A DNA stretch of 64,000 nt from Mayamaea pseudoterrestris (lineage: Eukaryota; Bacillariophyta; Bacillariophyceae; Sellaphorales; Sellaphoraceae), in assembly GCA_027923505.1 (NCBI GenBank), contig BROI01000032.1, positions 1 to 64,000 of the forward strand. Reading direction: 5' to 3'. A program made the position numbers and the translations under genes. This document shows, one piece after another, positions 1-9,278 of this stretch. The stretch's first letter is position 1. Every line of letters begins with the position of its first letter. The notes below the pieces were generated by a model. The model saw nothing but the letters and a program-made list of their open reading frames with translations, had not been told where the DNA came from and did not search any database.

Positions 1-2
1 GA

Positions 3-1601
3 GCTGAAGGCTATGAAGCCAAAGAGCGAACTGTCGCTAATCGAGTCCATTGCAAGATGTTGAGCAAGTCGAGCCAAAAGTCGCGCCAATATGATGATAA
101 AAAGCAAGCAGACGACGCGAGGAGGAATAAGGACGATGTAACCTTCAATACAGAATTGGCGAGACGAGCGAAAAGTAGTGGCGAAAAGTTGATTTTTGAT
201 GAGGAACCAAATATTGTTGCATCAAGAATGCAACGCATGACGCGACGCATGTCCGGTGGCGGACGTATGCTTCGACGAATGTCTGGTAGCGGAAGTGTTT
301 CGAAAAGCAAGCCTCAAAAGCAAAGCGAAAATGCGGCAGACAAAGAAACTTGCTATACTGCTGCTGCCCCTATCATAAAGAGTAGGACCTCGCCGGCACA
401 TAATTTATACAGGTCGATGCGACAAAAGTCGTTTCGTGCGATGCGCCGACACTCAGTTGGTCGCAAGCCACCCACAACGCAAGCTGGCAGTAAAGACAAT
501 CAAAACGTGGAAACAGATGTCAATCTGCTGGCTGAACATGACACGGAGGAGATAATGATGCAAGGTGAAACCACGCTCAATGAGAGTTCACTCTTTCAGC
601 CGGAGCATGATGACTCGTCCTATCCTTTTCCTCATCAGTCTCAATCACTTGATCATTCACCAACTACGGACCAATCAATCTTGTTAGCCGATCAGAACAA
701 ACAAGCGAGTGATAGCGATGATTTGCTTAGCAGTAGTCACGACTCTGAAAGCCATTCGGAGGCGCAGTCGGATGAGGGTCATTACAACAGTGACGATGAC
801 GTTTATAACACGCGAAGGCAAGCTACATCACCAAGACAAAAGCTTAAACCGAAGTTAGCAGCAGCATATGAACGCTTATCTTTGATGAACGTTCTACCAA
901 GGCCAGGCTCTCCGGTCGGTCGTACTCGAAGCGTCTCAAGTTTACCGACTCCTCGAAATGAGCTCGAGGTTGATGACGAGTCTGACTATGATAACGACAC
1001 CATTTCAACCGTTTCAGAAGCATCCGACACTCCCTATTATATTATCGAGTTTGATGATTTAGAGGCAATCAACAATCAGCACTCACAGTCAGTCTCGTCG
1101 CTTTATAATGGAACCCCGACAAGGAATTCCAGGCGACAGCGTAGAACGAGTCGACCACCGCTACACTTTAACAACTCGTTCTGTTCTGATGTATCATCCG
1201 AAGTTGATGATTCTTTGATTGATTCAGTCGTCGGCAGACACCAGAGCACTGGAGTTCAGGCTAGGCGAGTAACGGCTCGACGATCATCCATAGGAACAGC
1301 AACGAGTTTTTCGTCGGAACTTGATGATTCTATTGTCGACTCGCTCGCGGATCACCAACCTCCACCACGAAGGGTTCGTCGTCCCTCAGCAGCACCTGCA
1401 AAATGTGCGACTGGATGGGAGCCAACATTTGTGTCACCAATCAAAGAGAATCGCCGACGTCGATTGTCGCTAAACAACATCCCAAACGCCTTGAACGATG
1501 GAAGCCGAGGATTGCCGAAATTTGATTCACATGGGCTCATGCTAAGCGAGCAAAGCGAGGACACTTTCATGGTTGAACAAGATGATTCATCAGAGGCATG
1601 A
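3..1601 (+). CDS. Ser-rich protein of unknown function, 5' end outside window
   Basis: The frame is open from base 3 to a TGA at 1599-1601. The first ATG is at 57, but codons before it are open and protein-like, so the true start probably lies upstream of the window; from base 57 the product is 514 residues. It is hydrophilic and low in complexity, with no predicted membrane segment. Near the N-terminus there is a basic run built from two similar blocks (RRMSGGGRM and RRMSGSGS). Later comes a twice-used acidic motif (SSEVDDSLIDS and SSELDDSIVDS) and a basic RRRRLSL motif before the end. Clusters such as RRxS resemble sites for basophilic kinases, which is inference. I do not recognise a family. 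Its 3' end faces that of the FNR gene. Confidence 0.8.
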   Translation, partial: AEGYEAKERTVANRVHCKMLSKSSQKSRQYDDKKQADDARRNKDDVTFNTELARRAKSSGEKLIFDEEPNIVASRMQRMTRRMSGGGRMLRRMSGSGSVSKSKPQKQSENAADKETCYTAAAPIIKSRTSPAHNLYRSMRQKSFRAMRRHSVGRKPPTTQAGSKDNQNVETDVNLLAEHDTEEIMMQGETTLNESSLFQPEHDDSSYPFPHQSQSLDHSPTTDQSILLADQNKQASDSDDLLSSSHDSESHSEAQSDEGHYNSDDDVYNTRRQATSPRQKLKPKLAAAYERLSLMNVLPRPGSPVGRTRSVSSLPTPRNELEVDDESDYDNDTISTVSEASDTPYYIIEFDDLEAINNQHSQSVSSLYNGTPTRNSRRQRRTSRPPLHFNNSFCSDVSSEVDDSLIDSVVGRHQSTGVQARRVTARRSSIGTATSFSSELDDSIVDSLADHQPPPRRVRRPSAAPAKCATGWEPTFVSPIKENRRRRLSLNNIPNALNDGSRGLPKFDSHGLMLSEQSEDTFMVEQDDSSEA

Positions 1602-1939
1602 GTTGCTGCTGAAGTGGTTTGGAGCTGTAGATATGCGAGCGAACTCGTCTTTCCTCGCGAATTTATATCTTTTAATATTCTATTGTTCGTTGTTCTTGAT
1701 TTTTGTTGGCTCTTTATAGATAATCTTAAAGAGCGCTACAAAGCTGGGAATCGTTCTCATACATTTGCGGACAATTTATACGAGGATGCTGTGTTGTATT
1801 AGCGTAAAACACTTGCGATAATAACACGACGCGACAGCGGTGTGATATCTAATTACAGTTCGACATGCCGCCATGATCATTACCAAAATTCGCGCATGAA
1901 TATTCGTAGAACATAAAATAACTCGCCCATATTATCCAT
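1602..1939. other. Convergent intergenic spacer
   Basis: This A/T-rich stretch separates the convergent ends of the Ser-rich gene and the FNR gene. The only open frame (1614-1802) shows no protein-like composition. It presumably holds both 3' UTRs; no other structure was seen. Confidence 0.6.
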
Positions 1940-3127
1940 CTAATATACCTCAACATGCCATTGATGGTTCGCCTTGAGCTCCTTCATCCTGGCCGACCAA
2001 TCAATCCCTCGCTCCACCGCTACTTGCTCCAATGCCTCCAGAATACCCGGCATCATTCCCTTTAAGCCACAAAAGTAAATGATTGCTCCAGCATCAAGGC
2101 GATGCAGCAACTCATCTACTCGCTGCGCCAGCACATCCTGCACGTATAGTTTGCCGCCATTGGCGTTGTGCATTTCTCGACTAATCGCATACGTTACTTC
2201 AAGTCTGCCATGCGCATTCTCCTGCATGACTTTCAACTCATCCGAATACAAGAGCCCAGCCGTGACGGGTACTCCCAAGACCAACCAGGCCTTGGCGGAA
2301 AACATGTGGCGAGCCACAGTATTCTCCATGAATAGCCGATGCAAAAACGCTCGAAACGGAGCAATGCCAGTTCCAGTCGCCACCATGATAATATCCTTGG
2401 TCGGGTCTTCCGGAAGTAGCATAGTCTTGCCAACAGGACCAGCCACTTTGACTTGATCACCAGGATGAAGGTCGCACAAAAAGTTGCTGCAGACACCGGC
2501 TCGGTCCGGATCCGCCAAGCCAGTGACTGGATCAAAGTACTCGGCCCGGCGTACGCACAAGCTCACCGTTGTTCCATCCAGCAAGTCACCGTAGCGAGTG
2601 GACGCAATCGAGTAGAGGCGCGGCTTGTGCGGCTTGCCATCCACTGTCTTTCCGGGTGGAATGACACTCAATGATTGGCCTTCGACGTAGTGCATGCCTT
2701 CGGGTAGCTGCAGTACGACATGCTGTATATCACCGGGCGCTTCGTTTTCAATGAGCTTGACGCGCCCCAAGACAGTCGCTGTGACTGGCTGCGTCGGCTT
2801 GGCAAAGTTGGTTGGCAGTCCAATGTCTTCGAGCCAGTGCTGGGCATCCTGCAGTTCGACTCCATCGGGAATGGATACCGTTGCTTGCGCGGGTAAGTAG
2901 TTGCGTCCCTGCTGTATTCTGACAAAGGTATCGCCAATCTTGCCTTCTACGGATGGATCGAAAAAGAGGGATCCGCTATCAACGACTGGAATGCCGCCTC
3001 CGGCCTTTTTGATGCGAGAAGCGTCGACGGCAAGTAGAGCGGAGGAGGATGAGTGGAATCCTTGTCGCGGCTGGACAACAAAGGCGCTTGTCGCAGTGCA
3101 GAGAATGAAAAAGAGCAACATCCTCAT
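1940..3127 (-). CDS. petH: Ferredoxin--NADP(+) reductase, plastid-targeted
   Basis: Plant-type FNR moves electrons from photosystem-I-reduced ferredoxin to NADP+ through FAD, on the stromal face of the thylakoid. The 395-residue product carries the family marks in order: FAD-binding RLYS (170-173), GVCSNFLC (211-218), the NADP-binding TGTGIAPFR (251-259), YFCGLKGMMPGI near the end, and a terminal aromatic (WHVEVY) that stacks on the flavin. The N-terminus is a hydrophobic signal peptide ending T-S-A before F16, then a Ser-rich, basic stretch: the bipartite presequence of secondary red plastids. Residues 45-110 before the FAD domain match no domain I know. The gene has no intron and is divergent from the NYN gene about 400 bp away. 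Function is near certain; plastid location rests on the presequence. Confidence 0.95.
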   Translation of the reverse strand: MRMLLFFILCTATSAFVVQPRQGFHSSSSALLAVDASRIKKAGGGIPVVDSGSLFFDPSVEGKIGDTFVRIQQGRNYLPAQATVSIPDGVELQDAQHWLEDIGLPTNFAKPTQPVTATVLGRVKLIENEAPGDIQHVVLQLPEGMHYVEGQSLSVIPPGKTVDGKPHKPRLYSIASTRYGDLLDGTTVSLCVRRAEYFDPVTGLADPDRAGVCSNFLCDLHPGDQVKVAGPVGKTMLLPEDPTKDIIMVATGTGIAPFRAFLHRLFMENTVARHMFSAKAWLVLGVPVTAGLLYSDELKVMQENAHGRLEVTYAISREMHNANGGKLYVQDVLAQRVDELLHRLDAGAIIYFCGLKGMMPGILEALEQVAVERGIDWSARMKELKANHQWHVEVY

Positions 3128-3292
3128 TTCGTCGTAACGTTTCTATTGGATTAATGCAGTCTCTTATCTGTAATGATGAAGGACCGGGCAGGAGAGATCG
3201 AGCATTCGAAAAGGATTCGGTGGATGTGTGCGTCGGCGCGGCGCACCATCTGCTGGCTATTCATTCCCGCTACGAGCATGATAATGAATAGA

Positions 3293-3427
3293 TGTACACT
3301 TTAATTCACAGTGCCAAAAACTTTGATTTTCAAATGTACACTTTGATTCACAGTGCCAAAAACTTTGATTTTCAAAGTTATTGGACTACACTCTGACTTA
3401 TAGTGCCAAAAACTTTGATTTTTGGTA
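3293..3427. repeat. Three-copy ~42-bp repeat in the FNR/NYN intergenic region
   Basis: A unit of the form TGTACACTTTRATTCACAG followed by TGCCAAAAACTTTGATTTT occurs at 3293 and 3335, with a diverged third copy from about 3384. The first two copies are spaced exactly 42 bp; the third is about 49 bp on. The core GTGCCAAAAACTTTGATTTT is conserved in all three. It sits between two divergent genes, so it may be a promoter element array. That role is inferred from position only. Confidence 0.75.
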
Positions 3428-3534
3428 CCACACTATGAAGCACAGTGATGTTTTGTCGCACAAAGACACGTTCAAGGACCAAGCTGCACATCCAAGCACC
3501 GTCCGTCAACCTAAACTCTGCAGTCTAATCTGCC

Positions 3535-5619
3535 ATGGAGGATGCGATACCAGGGAGATCAAGCATTACAGTAGTAGTTGGAATGTCTCATGGTGGAGCT
3601 TCGATTCGATGTCAGCGACGAAGGCAGTCAAATCACACGACGATTGCATTGTTTCGACTGATGAGCATGCTCGTGTCAACAATGATGCTAGCCGACCACG
3701 CATGCGCATGGAATGCTCCACAACATCATCAATGTCGAGCTCGGACGTTAATTAGATTACAGCTTAGCAGTCAAAGGTCTGATCAAGACGAAACGACGAG
3801 CATTTTGGAAGATATACAACGAAAACTGGATCAGCAGCAGCGTCAAATCGAACAGCTTTTGAATGTTGTCATTTCCCAACAGCAATCTACAGCAGCCTCC
3901 GTACACTCTACAATTGAACAATCTCCACGCTCTTCAGTCTCTTCTTCTCAGCATCAGCAATTACAACTTACGCCCATCAAGGCCATGCTCTTTATAGACG
4001 GCACTTGGCTTTACTACTCCATTTTTCAAAGGCAAAGTGACAATACTTGCGCAATATCCTCGCGGTTTGGACCGCTTTGGCCGCTCACGCATCGGGTAGA
4101 CTGGCAGGCATTGACGCGCATTGTATCAAGATGTCTCATGGAGCAGCATCAGTCATCCGGTGTACAGTTCTTGTCAACGCCGTCTTCGTCGTCGGCACCA
4201 TCTCAGCACCAAGGCCGCGCCGTCGAGATCGTTAGATCCAGCGTCTTTACAAGCTACAAGGCCGACACACCAACCACATCGCTCCGATACAAAATGTTTG
4301 AGGAACTCCGACAAACTAATTTCGACGTACACATGATGGAAACGGTCGGCAAGTCGGAAAAGTGCGTTGACATTCAACTGGCCGTGGAAATGTTGCACTT
4401 TGCCACGGTACCGCACGCGTACGATGTCGCCGTCGTATTAACGGGCGACAAGGATTTTATGCCGGCCATGATCCGGACCCGACAAAAAGGACGGCAAGTG
4501 GCGCTTGTCTCTATGAAGCGAGGGTGCAATCAGGCGTTGGTCAAGACGGACATGCTCAAGGATTTTGACGTCATATGGTTGGACGACCATATTGAAGAGC
4601 TAATCGTTCCAAAGTCAATGGAAGAACTTCCTCATGGTCAAAGGTCACTGTCAGTTTTTACGTTTATGAAAGTGTTGAGAGACTACATTGAGCAATCGGG
4701 CGAGAAAACAGTTTCTTCGCGCGAAGTTGGTCGGTACCTAAAGACGGTTATAATTGGTTCGACAGTCATGCTCGACGAGCTGAAGAACTCTTGTGGTGGC
4801 ATTTACTTGTTTTTAAATCTCCAAGGCAAAGATGTATTTTCGGTGTCGTTCGATGACGACGCATCGGGAGACTCTTCCGTTCGTAGCTACAGGATTGGCT
4901 TGAAGCCAAAGACTGACACAATTTTGTTGGAGATGGCAGAAAGCGCCGACTTGTCGGCTGCCGAAAAGAGCTTTTTTGAAAGCTATACATTTGCGACTGA
5001 GGAGGAGCGGCCGACTTATACCAGCGCCCTCGGACTACAACAGCGAGCAACCGTGAGGCATCATTTGAGCAAGCTCCAAACGCCTGAATTGCACAAAGAC
5101 GCGGCCCCAGATTACTCGGGGTACACCTTGCAGCAACTTCGAGATTTATGTCGGATGATGGGACTGCCAGTTTCTGGGTTGAAAGCAGCGGTAATTGAAC
5201 GCTTAAATGCAACCAGGAAGGAAACGGTTGGGCAAACTAAAGAATGCGAAATGCGACTAGCGACGCAGCGGCGATTAGCGACTGGCGCAGAACAATCATC
5301 AACACAACATATACCTGATACAACCACCCGCCATCTGATTAGTCTACTCAGAGAGTATATTCAGGCTAGTGGCGGTAAAGCAAGCTCGCGAGACGTCGGG
5401 CGATATCTTGCCGCTAATCGGTCATCGCCGGAGACGAAACGAAAGCATTTAGTGTCAGCCTTGCAAGAGCTCAAGGCATACTATGGGTCCCTAGCCAACT
5501 TCGTACAGGCCTATCCCGATATCTTGCTACGACTAGATGATGTGGACCGTGCCGGGGACGATGACAAGAATTTTGCTTTCTCAATTGGGTTGAACAAAAA
5601 CGTGGGTGTGACGATGTAG
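3535..5619 (+). CDS. NYN (PIN-like RNase) protein with two winged-helix-like modules and a SAP domain, probably plastid-targeted
   Basis: The 694-residue product holds an NYN/LabA-type nuclease fold at about 150-345. Its acidic residues lie where the family has metal ligands: D155 in FIDGTW, D279 in KCVDIQLAVEM, and D305/D307 in TGDKDF. Two related modules follow at about 370-470 and 600-690, each starting with L-x-x-YI-x-x-SG-x-K-x-SSR-[ED]-VGRYL. They look like LOTUS/OST-HTH-type winged helices. Between them a SAP motif (about 527-558, YTLQQLRDLCRMMGLPVSGL) suggests nucleic-acid binding. The N-terminus has a hydrophobic segment (36-55) ending A-C-A before W59, like a stramenopile plastid presequence, then a Gln-rich coiled coil. 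Met17 is an alternative start. An RNA-processing or RNA-decay role in the plastid is inference; the NYN call is firm. Confidence 0.85.
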   Translation: MEDAIPGRSSITVVVGMSHGGASIRCQRRRQSNHTTIALFRLMSMLVSTMMLADHACAWNAPQHHQCRARTLIRLQLSSQRSDQDETTSILEDIQRKLDQQQRQIEQLLNVVISQQQSTAASVHSTIEQSPRSSVSSSQHQQLQLTPIKAMLFIDGTWLYYSIFQRQSDNTCAISSRFGPLWPLTHRVDWQALTRIVSRCLMEQHQSSGVQFLSTPSSSSAPSQHQGRAVEIVRSSVFTSYKADTPTTSLRYKMFEELRQTNFDVHMMETVGKSEKCVDIQLAVEMLHFATVPHAYDVAVVLTGDKDFMPAMIRTRQKGRQVALVSMKRGCNQALVKTDMLKDFDVIWLDDHIEELIVPKSMEELPHGQRSLSVFTFMKVLRDYIEQSGEKTVSSREVGRYLKTVIIGSTVMLDELKNSCGGIYLFLNLQGKDVFSVSFDDDASGDSSVRSYRIGLKPKTDTILLEMAESADLSAAEKSFFESYTFATEEERPTYTSALGLQQRATVRHHLSKLQTPELHKDAAPDYSGYTLQQLRDLCRMMGLPVSGLKAAVIERLNATRKETVGQTKECEMRLATQRRLATGAEQSSTQHIPDTTTRHLISLLREYIQASGGKASSRDVGRYLAANRSSPETKRKHLVSALQELKAYYGSLANFVQAYPDILLRLDDVDRAGDDDKNFAFSIGLNKNVGVTM

Positions 5620-5659
5620 TCCCTCATAGTCAGCATTCTACAAGATCTATCGTACACTA

Positions 5660-6489
5660 TTATTTCTTTGTGCAGACCATCTCGACCTGTCGTTGCTGAG
5701 TCTGCACCTTGAGAAAATTCACGTGCTCGCTGAAGAATTGCCTTGACGTCTGACCATCGCTCGGTGAGCCTGCTTGTGAAAGCAGAGTAAGACCCAGCAA
5801 GTGAATCATTACTTTCAGGTGAGCCCTCGAACGAGTCAACTGTTCGATTTCGTACAAGCATTGGAGATTCTCTTGCAGGTGCTTCGGTCTTGGCTTTTAC
5901 AGTCAGATCAGCGCATTTGATGGGACTGGGGTTGGGGTTGGTGGTACTTTGTCCGCGACAGGCGGCCAGCTATCCCGCTTGCTCGTTCTTTTAAGATTGG
6001 CTGATTTCTGACCAAGTAGACGCTTGGGTCGATTGTCGACAATTAGCTCCGGAATTTCCGAGATGAAACGACCTTGACATTCTTTGTCGGAGTCTGTATC
6101 TGTTTGCGTAAACAGTCGTCGACTTTGGTGGTTGCATCACGTCTTGGACTATACACTGCAAAGCTTGAATCATCTTTGCGGCTGAAGCCGTCATGATTTC
6201 CGTCGAGCAAAGGGCACTTTGTTCCATTGATAATGTCGATGTCACCGTGCCTTTGAAGCATTTTTTCAAGCTTGCGAGCCAATTTGATTAATGCACGGTC
6301 GCCTTCTTTTGCAACGTTCTTTAATGGGTACGCATGTATTGTGTCCTCGCACTGAAGCCCTATCAACGAGGTGTGGTGTGACTTGACCTTTGGGATCATG
6401 TCATTAATTGCAAGTGGCAGCGCGGACAGCTTTCTCACGGTGGCATGGCACTGCTGTACCATATTAACTGTCACACTATTGTGGACCAT
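5660..6489 (-). pseudogene. Possible decayed or multi-exon gene of unknown function
   Basis: Protein-like sequence runs along the minus strand in several frames. From 6489 there is a 148-residue frame with a hydrophilic, helical composition. A second frame begins at about 6060 with RFISEIPELIVDNRPKRLLG. A third covers about 5900-5660 and contains SFEGSPESNDSLAGSY. The frame changes are not at clear GT-AG introns, so two or three small indels in a dead host gene is the simplest reading. An intron-containing live gene is not excluded. No family was recognised. Confidence 0.35.
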
Positions 6490-6790
6490 ACACGCTACGG
6501 AGACGCTGCGCCCACGCGACTACCGTAACTAAGAGAGACCGATATCATAGACACGAAATTCTGTTGCTCCGTGAGTCTTGTTCCAAGCTAAAAATGTTCA
6601 CGCTAATTATAAACTCATATGCCACATTGCGACTCAAGACATAGTACCATTTTTGTGGTAAAATTGGTATTGTTGTGCTAAACGTATTCGTACAAGACCC
6701 AAGACGCTGAAGAAAACTACCGGAATACGGAAGTTAGAGATTGCTATGTATGTCCTGGTCTAGTAGGTCAATTGCGACTAATTGCGTAGC
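6490..6790. other. Intergenic spacer upstream of tRNA-Pro
   Basis: A/T-rich, without a credible reading frame or repeat. It ends directly at the tRNA gene. Confidence 0.5.
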
Positions 6791-6862
6791 GTCCGCTTGG
6801 TCTAGAGGCATGATACCTGCTTTGGGTGCAGGTGGTCCGGGGTTCGATTCCCCGAGCGGACC
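6791..6862 (+). tRNA. tRNA-Pro (anticodon UGG)
   Basis: The 72-nt sequence folds as a full cloverleaf without an intron. The acceptor stem GTCCGCT (6791-6797) pairs perfectly with AGCGGAC (6855-6861). The anticodon stem CCTGC/GCAGG holds the 7-nt loop TTTGGGT, giving anticodon TGG. The T-arm contains GGTTCGATTCC, which is also a perfect Pol III B box, and TGGTCTAGAGG is a good A box. The discriminator at 6862 is C, typical of eukaryotic tRNA-Pro. It decodes CCA, and other CCN codons by wobble. Confidence 0.96.
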
Positions 6863-6866
6863 TTTT
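6863..6866 (+). terminator. Pol III terminator of tRNA-Pro
   Basis: A TTTT run directly follows the discriminator base, as expected for RNA polymerase III termination. Confidence 0.8.
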
Positions 6867-7169
6867 GCCCCCTAAAACGATACTAACAAGGGTAAAATCT
6901 TTTTTCTATGTGTAAAAAAGAACGGGAGGTCCCAAGAAACATTTTGCTGGCTGTCTAATGCATGTTGTTGCACCATGCTTGGCCCTACCGGTAGAAGTTA
7001 GAAAAGATTTGGGTACCTTTCACCAATCAGTGTTGCTTAACCTTACCGTTTTTGACCAGCAGCAGCGTGCCGCTTTGCAACTCTCTGCTTGGTTGTATCA
7101 ACGAGTTTTGGCAAGCCAGGTGCCGTAACCTTTGACAATTTCAAACCAGCAGAAGCATGTCAGATGTGC

Positions 7170-7700
7170 AGTGTGGGCCATGAAGCGCAAGCGGCGCATC
7201 ACTACCGATGGAATCTGCAAGTGAAAAGCCCAACTCAATCTGGATGGGTCCAAGCAGGTCAAGGGAGTCCACTCAAACCAGACCTATGCACCGGCCGCAT
7301 ACTGGGCCACTATCCATCTCATCATAGCCAAGGCACTCCAACTCAAATAGCATACAAGGCAGATTGACTTCGTGCAGGCCTACGGAGGCCAAGTCCAACA
7401 CTATACACGTGGAGAATCCCAAGGCATCGAGGTAACAGGCGAGCAGCCAGGGGACTCCATCCTACACGTCAAAAAAACACGTACGGGATGCGACTCAGGC
7501 AGAACCTGGAACGTGACGCACGCGCCCTAACATGTTCAGGAGTCGCGCCTCTCGGCAGCAACAACATGGCCCTTGTTGGTAGGGTCTCGCTGGACAATAG
7601 AGCAGATAGCACGCATGGTACTGCGACGAGACAATGCCTTGTTCGTGTTGTTTATGTAGTAGCGGCAGCAATTCAAGGTGATTTTGTACCGCTGGCGTTC
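7170..7700 (+). mobile_element. Copia-type reverse transcriptase fossil
   Basis: Short stretches readable in different frames match the Copia RT core in the right order: a NLDGSKQVKGV block, a TYAP..YWATI block, QIDFVQAY, then a VKK..YG..QAG-like region, with a worn catalytic box near 7660. No LTRs or other domains were found nearby. It is broken, with at least several breaks in about 500 bp, and is clearly older than the two Copia elements at 18.6-41 kb. Its closest subfamily cannot be told from this remnant. Confidence 0.65.
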
Positions 7701-7779
7701 ATGTAGTCCCCACCAATCATAGCGTCGTAACAGCGCCGAGCCTTGACGAAATTGTTAAGTGTCGCAACCGTATTGCCCA

Positions 7780-8386
7780 TCATTTTTTCTTTTGCAGTCC
7801 GAAGATCTTATACTCATTCAATTCAGTGAACATTCCATTCACTTCTTCCTCCATGCCATTATCGCCGCTTGACGCTGATGCTGACCGTGACGCCATGCCA
7901 GACGTATCTTGCTTGAGAGATGCGCCAGCTTGCGCTACCAACTATTTAAACCCCGCAAGCATTTGACTAAGCTTGACAGTTTTGTCATTTACTGGCTTCT
8001 GCGACTTGCTGGCATCATCTGCTGCGAGCGCTTTAGCAGGCTCCTCGGGCGACTTGGATGCAACCAATGGAGGCTGCGAATTCATTTTTACCCTTGCTCA
8101 GCATCTTTCTTGGCCGTGCTCTTGAGGTAAACTTGATCAAGAGGTGTGAGACTGACTCGTTTAAAATCGTCGTTGTCCGCAAGCCGTACATTCTCTTCCG
8201 AAAACTTGGGAGTTTCGGAACTCCAGCCTCGTCAAGTCCTGACTCCATTGCAAACTTTTCAATAGGCGTTATTGGAAAAATTGCAAAGTAGAGTCGATGG
8301 CATTCCCATTCGCCCTCATGGTGGGCACAATGGTTCGCGACATGCAGAGCAGAGGAGCGGATATTAGCAGTGCCGATGTTGGACAC
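7780..8386 (-). pseudogene. Degenerate coding region of unknown origin
   Basis: On the minus strand, protein-like stretches follow one another in different frames: ITPIEKFAMESGLDEAG, then SEENVRLADNDDFKRVSL, then SQPPLVASKSPEEPAKALAA, then a last part containing MEEEVNGMFTELNEYKIFG. The series ends at a stop at 7780-7782. It looks like one former gene with about three breaks. The beginning is not clear. It could be a dead host gene or an accessory part of the Copia fossil beside it; no domain was recognised. Confidence 0.35.
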
Positions 8387-8632
8387 GACAAAATGCCTTG
8401 GCTATCAAATGAACAATAATGAACAAATGTAAGCGCGCGTGAGAATAGTAACGTTTATGAGTGTCAAGGCAATGCAGAACGATACTGCTACGAGCGATAT
8501 GGATGCGTCGTTATGTGAGGGGTCGCATTTGATCGTCCGTCGTCATGGTCGAATTCTCGATGGACGAAGCTGTGAGGGCAAACAATGTTTGTTAAGGTTT
8601 AGGTTTCGAAGCGGTACTGGTGAGAAATCACC

Positions 8633-8654
8633 GGTTCGATTCCCCGAGCGGACC
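8633..8654 (+). other. 22-nt exact copy of the tRNA-Pro 3' end
   Basis: The T-arm and 3' acceptor strand of the tRNA-Pro at 6791-6862 recur exactly here (its bases 6841-6862), including the complete B box. No cloverleaf can be made: the expected GTCCGCT is absent at the right distance, although a loose A-box-like TGGTCGAATTC lies at 8546-8556. It is a tRNA fragment, a tRNA pseudogene, or the trace of a tRNA-derived or tRNA-targeted insertion. Confidence 0.7.
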
Positions 8655-8894
8655 CTTCTTTTCGTTTCGACCCATCTAGTTTGTCTATGTACTTTATTTT
8701 GCGAGCATTGGACAGAATAGTATATTTGATACAAACTACTATGTGAATGTTTTGGTATCTCATGGCATATTCATGGTTTGTTCTCAACAGTGATTTTGCA
8801 GTTAAGAATACGAGCAGTGCGTTCGCTATACATGAGACGGATCCCCAACGCTATATGAAGCCAATGGTCAGTCCGCCAGATTTACATTCGAGTG

Positions 8895-8970
8895 AGGATG
8901 TGGTATGCTCGAAGAGACGCAGAGTATGAGGCAGGATGTGGCACGCTCGAAGAGACGCAGAGTATGAGAC
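8895..8970. repeat. Two-copy 38-bp tandem duplication
   Basis: Two adjacent 38-bp units beginning AGGATGTGG differ at only a few bases. Each contains GCTCGAAGAGACGCAGAGTA. This is a recent small tandem duplication in non-coding sequence. Confidence 0.85.
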
Positions 8971-9278
8971 AAGCCTGCCCCGGAGGAAGTCATTCGCTCC
9001 GATCATCTACGGCTACATACTACATACGCGGTAATGTATGCAATCGTTCAGAGATAAATGAAGCTATTGTGCATAAATTGCAGGTGCTTGAATGCACAAG
9101 CAACATTGCCATTCCCTGAGTAGATCGATGAGCACTGAAAGTTGCTGGAAGGATATGGATAAAAATCCTCAGCAAGCCTGTGTCGGCATAAATCAGCTCA
9201 TTAGCGACGTGTTTCTTCATCTAATACGTCAGGGACTTTGAGAGCTGTGCGTCGGACTCCCAAAAAAGAGCGCGTATG
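8971..9278. other. Intergenic spacer
   Basis: Nothing beyond short shadow frames was seen between the tandem duplication and the small gene ending at 9279. Confidence 0.5.

Noticed and set aside
7089-7367. 92-residue plus-strand frame as a small gene
   Set aside because: It overlaps the Copia RT fossil in a different frame from the RT-like stretches, so it is a shadow of that remnant.
8535-8654. Second tRNA gene with an intron
   Set aside because: A GTCCG at 8535 could pair partly with the 3' acceptor end, but the D and anticodon arms cannot be formed and the A box is too far from the start. Only the 3' 22 nt are tRNA-like.
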